A stretch of DNA of 64,000 nt from Caminicella sporogenes DSM 14501 (GTDB lineage: Bacteria; Bacillota; Clostridia; Peptostreptococcales; Caminicellaceae), in assembly GCF_900142285.1 (NCBI RefSeq), contig NZ_FRAJ01000011.1, positions 1-64,000 of the forward strand, in the 5' to 3' direction. The position numbers and the translations under genes were made by a program. Positions 62,540 to 64,000 of the stretch are shown here, piece after piece (the stretch's first letter is position 1; each line of letters starts with the position of its first letter). The notes under the pieces were generated by a model that was given only the letters and a program-made list of their open reading frames with translations, searched no databases and had not been told where the DNA came from.

Positions 62540-64000
62540 TGGTGAAATTATTAAATATTTCAGAAGCAAATTGTAGAAATTGTTATAAATGCTTCAGAAG
62601 TTGTGTTATTAAATCAATAAAAATAGAAAATGAACAAGCACACATGGTAAGTGATACTTGTATATACTGTGGTCAGTGCCTTAAAGAATGTCCTCAAGGA
62701 GCTATAAAAAAGGAAAGTGATTTAAAGAGTGTTAAGGAAGCTATTGAAAATGGAAAAAAAGTAGTAGCAAGTATAGCACCTTCATTTGTTGGTAATTTTA
62801 AATTTGATGATGCTGGACAGTTAGTAGCAGGATTAAAAAAAATAGGATTTTTTGCAGTTGAGGAAACAGCTGTAGGAGCAGAAATAGTTACGGAATTATA
62901 TAGAGATTATATTAAAAAAACTTCTAAAAAGAATTTGATAACAACTTGTTGTCCATCTGCTACATTACTAATAGAAAAATATTATCCTGTATTGAGAGAA
63001 TATATGATACCTATAGTATCCCCCATGTTAGCTCATGGAAAAGTTATTAAAAAAGTATATGGAAAAGATAGCTATGTAGTTTTTATAGGACCGTGTATAA
63101 GTAAGATGTACGAAGCAAATGAATTTCAGCATGAAGGAACAATTGATGCAGTAATTACATTTCAAGAATTAGATCAGTGGCTTGAAGAACAAAATATAGA
63201 TTTGACTGCATTAGAGAAGGATAGTTTTAATAAAACATCATTTAAAACAGGAAGTGGATTTCCTATAAGCGGAAATATAATTAAAAATTTGGTTAAAGAA
63301 AGCAGTGAAAAAAAGTATAAATTAATACATGTTACCGGTATAGAAGATTGTATTACATTTTTAGACTGTATGTTAGAAGGTAAAATAAACAATGTACTAT
63401 TAGAACTTAGTGTATGCAGAGGTGGCTGTATAGGCGGACCGGGTTCAAGTGATAATTCAGAATGTTATTATATAGCAAAAAATAAAATAGAAGAATATGT
63501 AAACAAGAAAAGAGAAAAAAATGATAAAGTTTATAATGATATAAAAGAAATAATTAGTAAAATAGATTTTTCTAAAAAATTTTTTGATAAGAGTATTCCA
63601 AGACAGATAGCTACAGAAGAAGAAATAACAGCTATACTAAGAGCTATGGGGAAATTTAAAAAAGAAGATGAACTCAATTGCGGTGGATGTGGATTTAATA
63701 CATGTCGAGATAAAGCACAAGCAGTATTTGAAGGAAAAGCAGAGCTCAGTATATGTTTGCCTTTTATGAGAAATAAAGCAGAAAGTATATCAAATATTAT
63801 GTTTGAATATACACCAAATATAGTATTTGCTTTGAATGAAAAGTTAGAGGTATTGGAATTTAATCCTACAGCTGAAAAAATATTCAAGATAAAAGAAGAA
63901 GATATTAAGAATAAACCTATATCAACTTTAATAGATGATTCGGATTTTATTAATGTTTTAGTTACAGGAAAAAATATTATAAAGAAGAAAATTCAATGTC
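62539..64000 (+). CDS. [FeFe]-hydrogenase-like protein with PAS domain, sensory type; 3' end outside the window
   Basis: At least 487 residues, cut by the window. Order: two [4Fe-4S] motifs (C12, C15, C18, C22 and C41, C44, C47, C51), a hydrogenase H-cluster domain, an extra Cys cluster (C381, C384, C389) and a PAS start (about 420 on, ALNEKLEVLEFNPTAEKIF). The three H-cluster motifs are altered from catalytic enzymes: TTCCPSA (137-141) for TSCCPxW, GPCISKMYE (C186) for MPCxxKxxE, and VCRGGCIGGPG (C293, C297). The Cys ligands remain. This layout fits sensory group-C/D (HydS-like) hydrogenases that control hydrogenase genes, usually with a phosphatase downstream. ATG overlaps the previous stop by one base. 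Confidence 0.88.
   Translation, partial: MVKLLNISEANCRNCYKCFRSCVIKSIKIENEQAHMVSDTCIYCGQCLKECPQGAIKKESDLKSVKEAIENGKKVVASIAPSFVGNFKFDDAGQLVAGLKKIGFFAVEETAVGAEIVTELYRDYIKKTSKKNLITTCCPSATLLIEKYYPVLREYMIPIVSPMLAHGKVIKKVYGKDSYVVFIGPCISKMYEANEFQHEGTIDAVITFQELDQWLEEQNIDLTALEKDSFNKTSFKTGSGFPISGNIIKNLVKESSEKKYKLIHVTGIEDCITFLDCMLEGKINNVLLELSVCRGGCIGGPGSSDNSECYYIAKNKIEEYVNKKREKNDKVYNDIKEIISKIDFSKKFFDKSIPRQIATEEEITAILRAMGKFKKEDELNCGGCGFNTCRDKAQAVFEGKAELSICLPFMRNKAESISNIMFEYTPNIVFALNEKLEVLEFNPTAEKIFKIKEEDIKNKPISTLIDDSDFINVLVTGKNIIKKKIQC

Noticed and set aside
1-64000. tRNA or rRNA genes
   Set aside because: No cloverleaf-like or rRNA-like sequence was noticed; the only structured tRNA-related element is the T-box leader.

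Overview
The window is AT-rich DNA (roughly 30% GC by eye) with strong Shine-Dalgarno sites (often AGGAGG or AGGTGAT) and many GTG and TTG starts. The gene content is that of an anaerobic, spore-forming Clostridia member: class III ribonucleotide reductase, an [FeFe]-hydrogenase-like sensor protein, a GerS-like germination lipoprotein next to alanine racemase, a T-box leader, and a type I-B CRISPR-Cas locus. Tissierellia or Peptostreptococcaceae relatives seem most likely, but this is inference and no rRNA is present to confirm it.

Layout. 1-150: remnant of an IS3-family transposase. 392-8976: a type I-B CRISPR locus (cas6, cas8b, cas7, cas5, cas3, cas4-remnant/cas1-truncated, cas2, leader, 8-spacer array). 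A deletion has joined the first part of cas4 to the last part of cas1, and a 1-base loss in a poly-A tract breaks the reading frame again, so spacer acquisition is probably dead while interference may still work. 9059-15220: YjbQ-like protein, small membrane protein, pseudouridine catabolism (psuK-psuG), cobO, thrC-thrB. 15247-16864: a C26 glutamine amidotransferase followed by two decayed genes (an NhaC-type antiporter remnant and a frameshifted SanA/YdcF-like gene). 17246-20173: nrdD-nrdG. 20358-25778: coiled-coil protein, acpS, nnr, gerS-like, alr, mazE/mazF (endoAI/endoA). 25948-35284: a secreted protein, then a cell-surface polysaccharide locus (murJ, acetyltransferase, two glycosyltransferases, DUF4330, unknown membrane protein, O-antigen-ligase type protein, csaB, tagA). 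35392-39696: YitT protein, split transketolase, PrcB-like protein, LysM protein. 39822-44365: isoleucine-type T-box and the ilvN-like, ilvC, ilvB, ilvE operon. 44549-48844: Pho box and pstSCAB-phoU. 48870-57231: soluble chemotaxis-type receptor (minus strand), LonB-like protease, 5-formyl-THF cyclo-ligase (minus strand), ftsE-ftsX with an M23 peptidase, and an Rpn-like nuclease. 57636-62083: AGCS transporter with no standard start codon, CoA-disulfide reductase/rhodanese, YeeE/YedE sulfur transporter. 62294-64000: [2Fe-2S] ferredoxin-like protein and an [FeFe]-hydrogenase-like/PAS protein cut by the window end.

How genes work together. Most operons are ordinary metabolic or envelope units. 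FtsEX sits next to a probable FtsX-activated murein hydrolase. GerS and Alr sit together as in spore-forming relatives. The Pst operon is preceded by four 11-bp-spaced PhoP-type half sites. CoA-disulfide reductase and YeeE suggest uptake and handling of thiosulfate or persulfide sulfur.

Points most worth a second look: the cas4-cas1 deletion fusion; a palindromic ATGTCGTCGA/TCGACGACAT element shared by the cas-operon and psuKG terminators; a long stem-loop that would hide the gerS ribosome binding site, with a similar arrangement before the PrcB-like gene; and the AGCS gene that appears to start at ATT.
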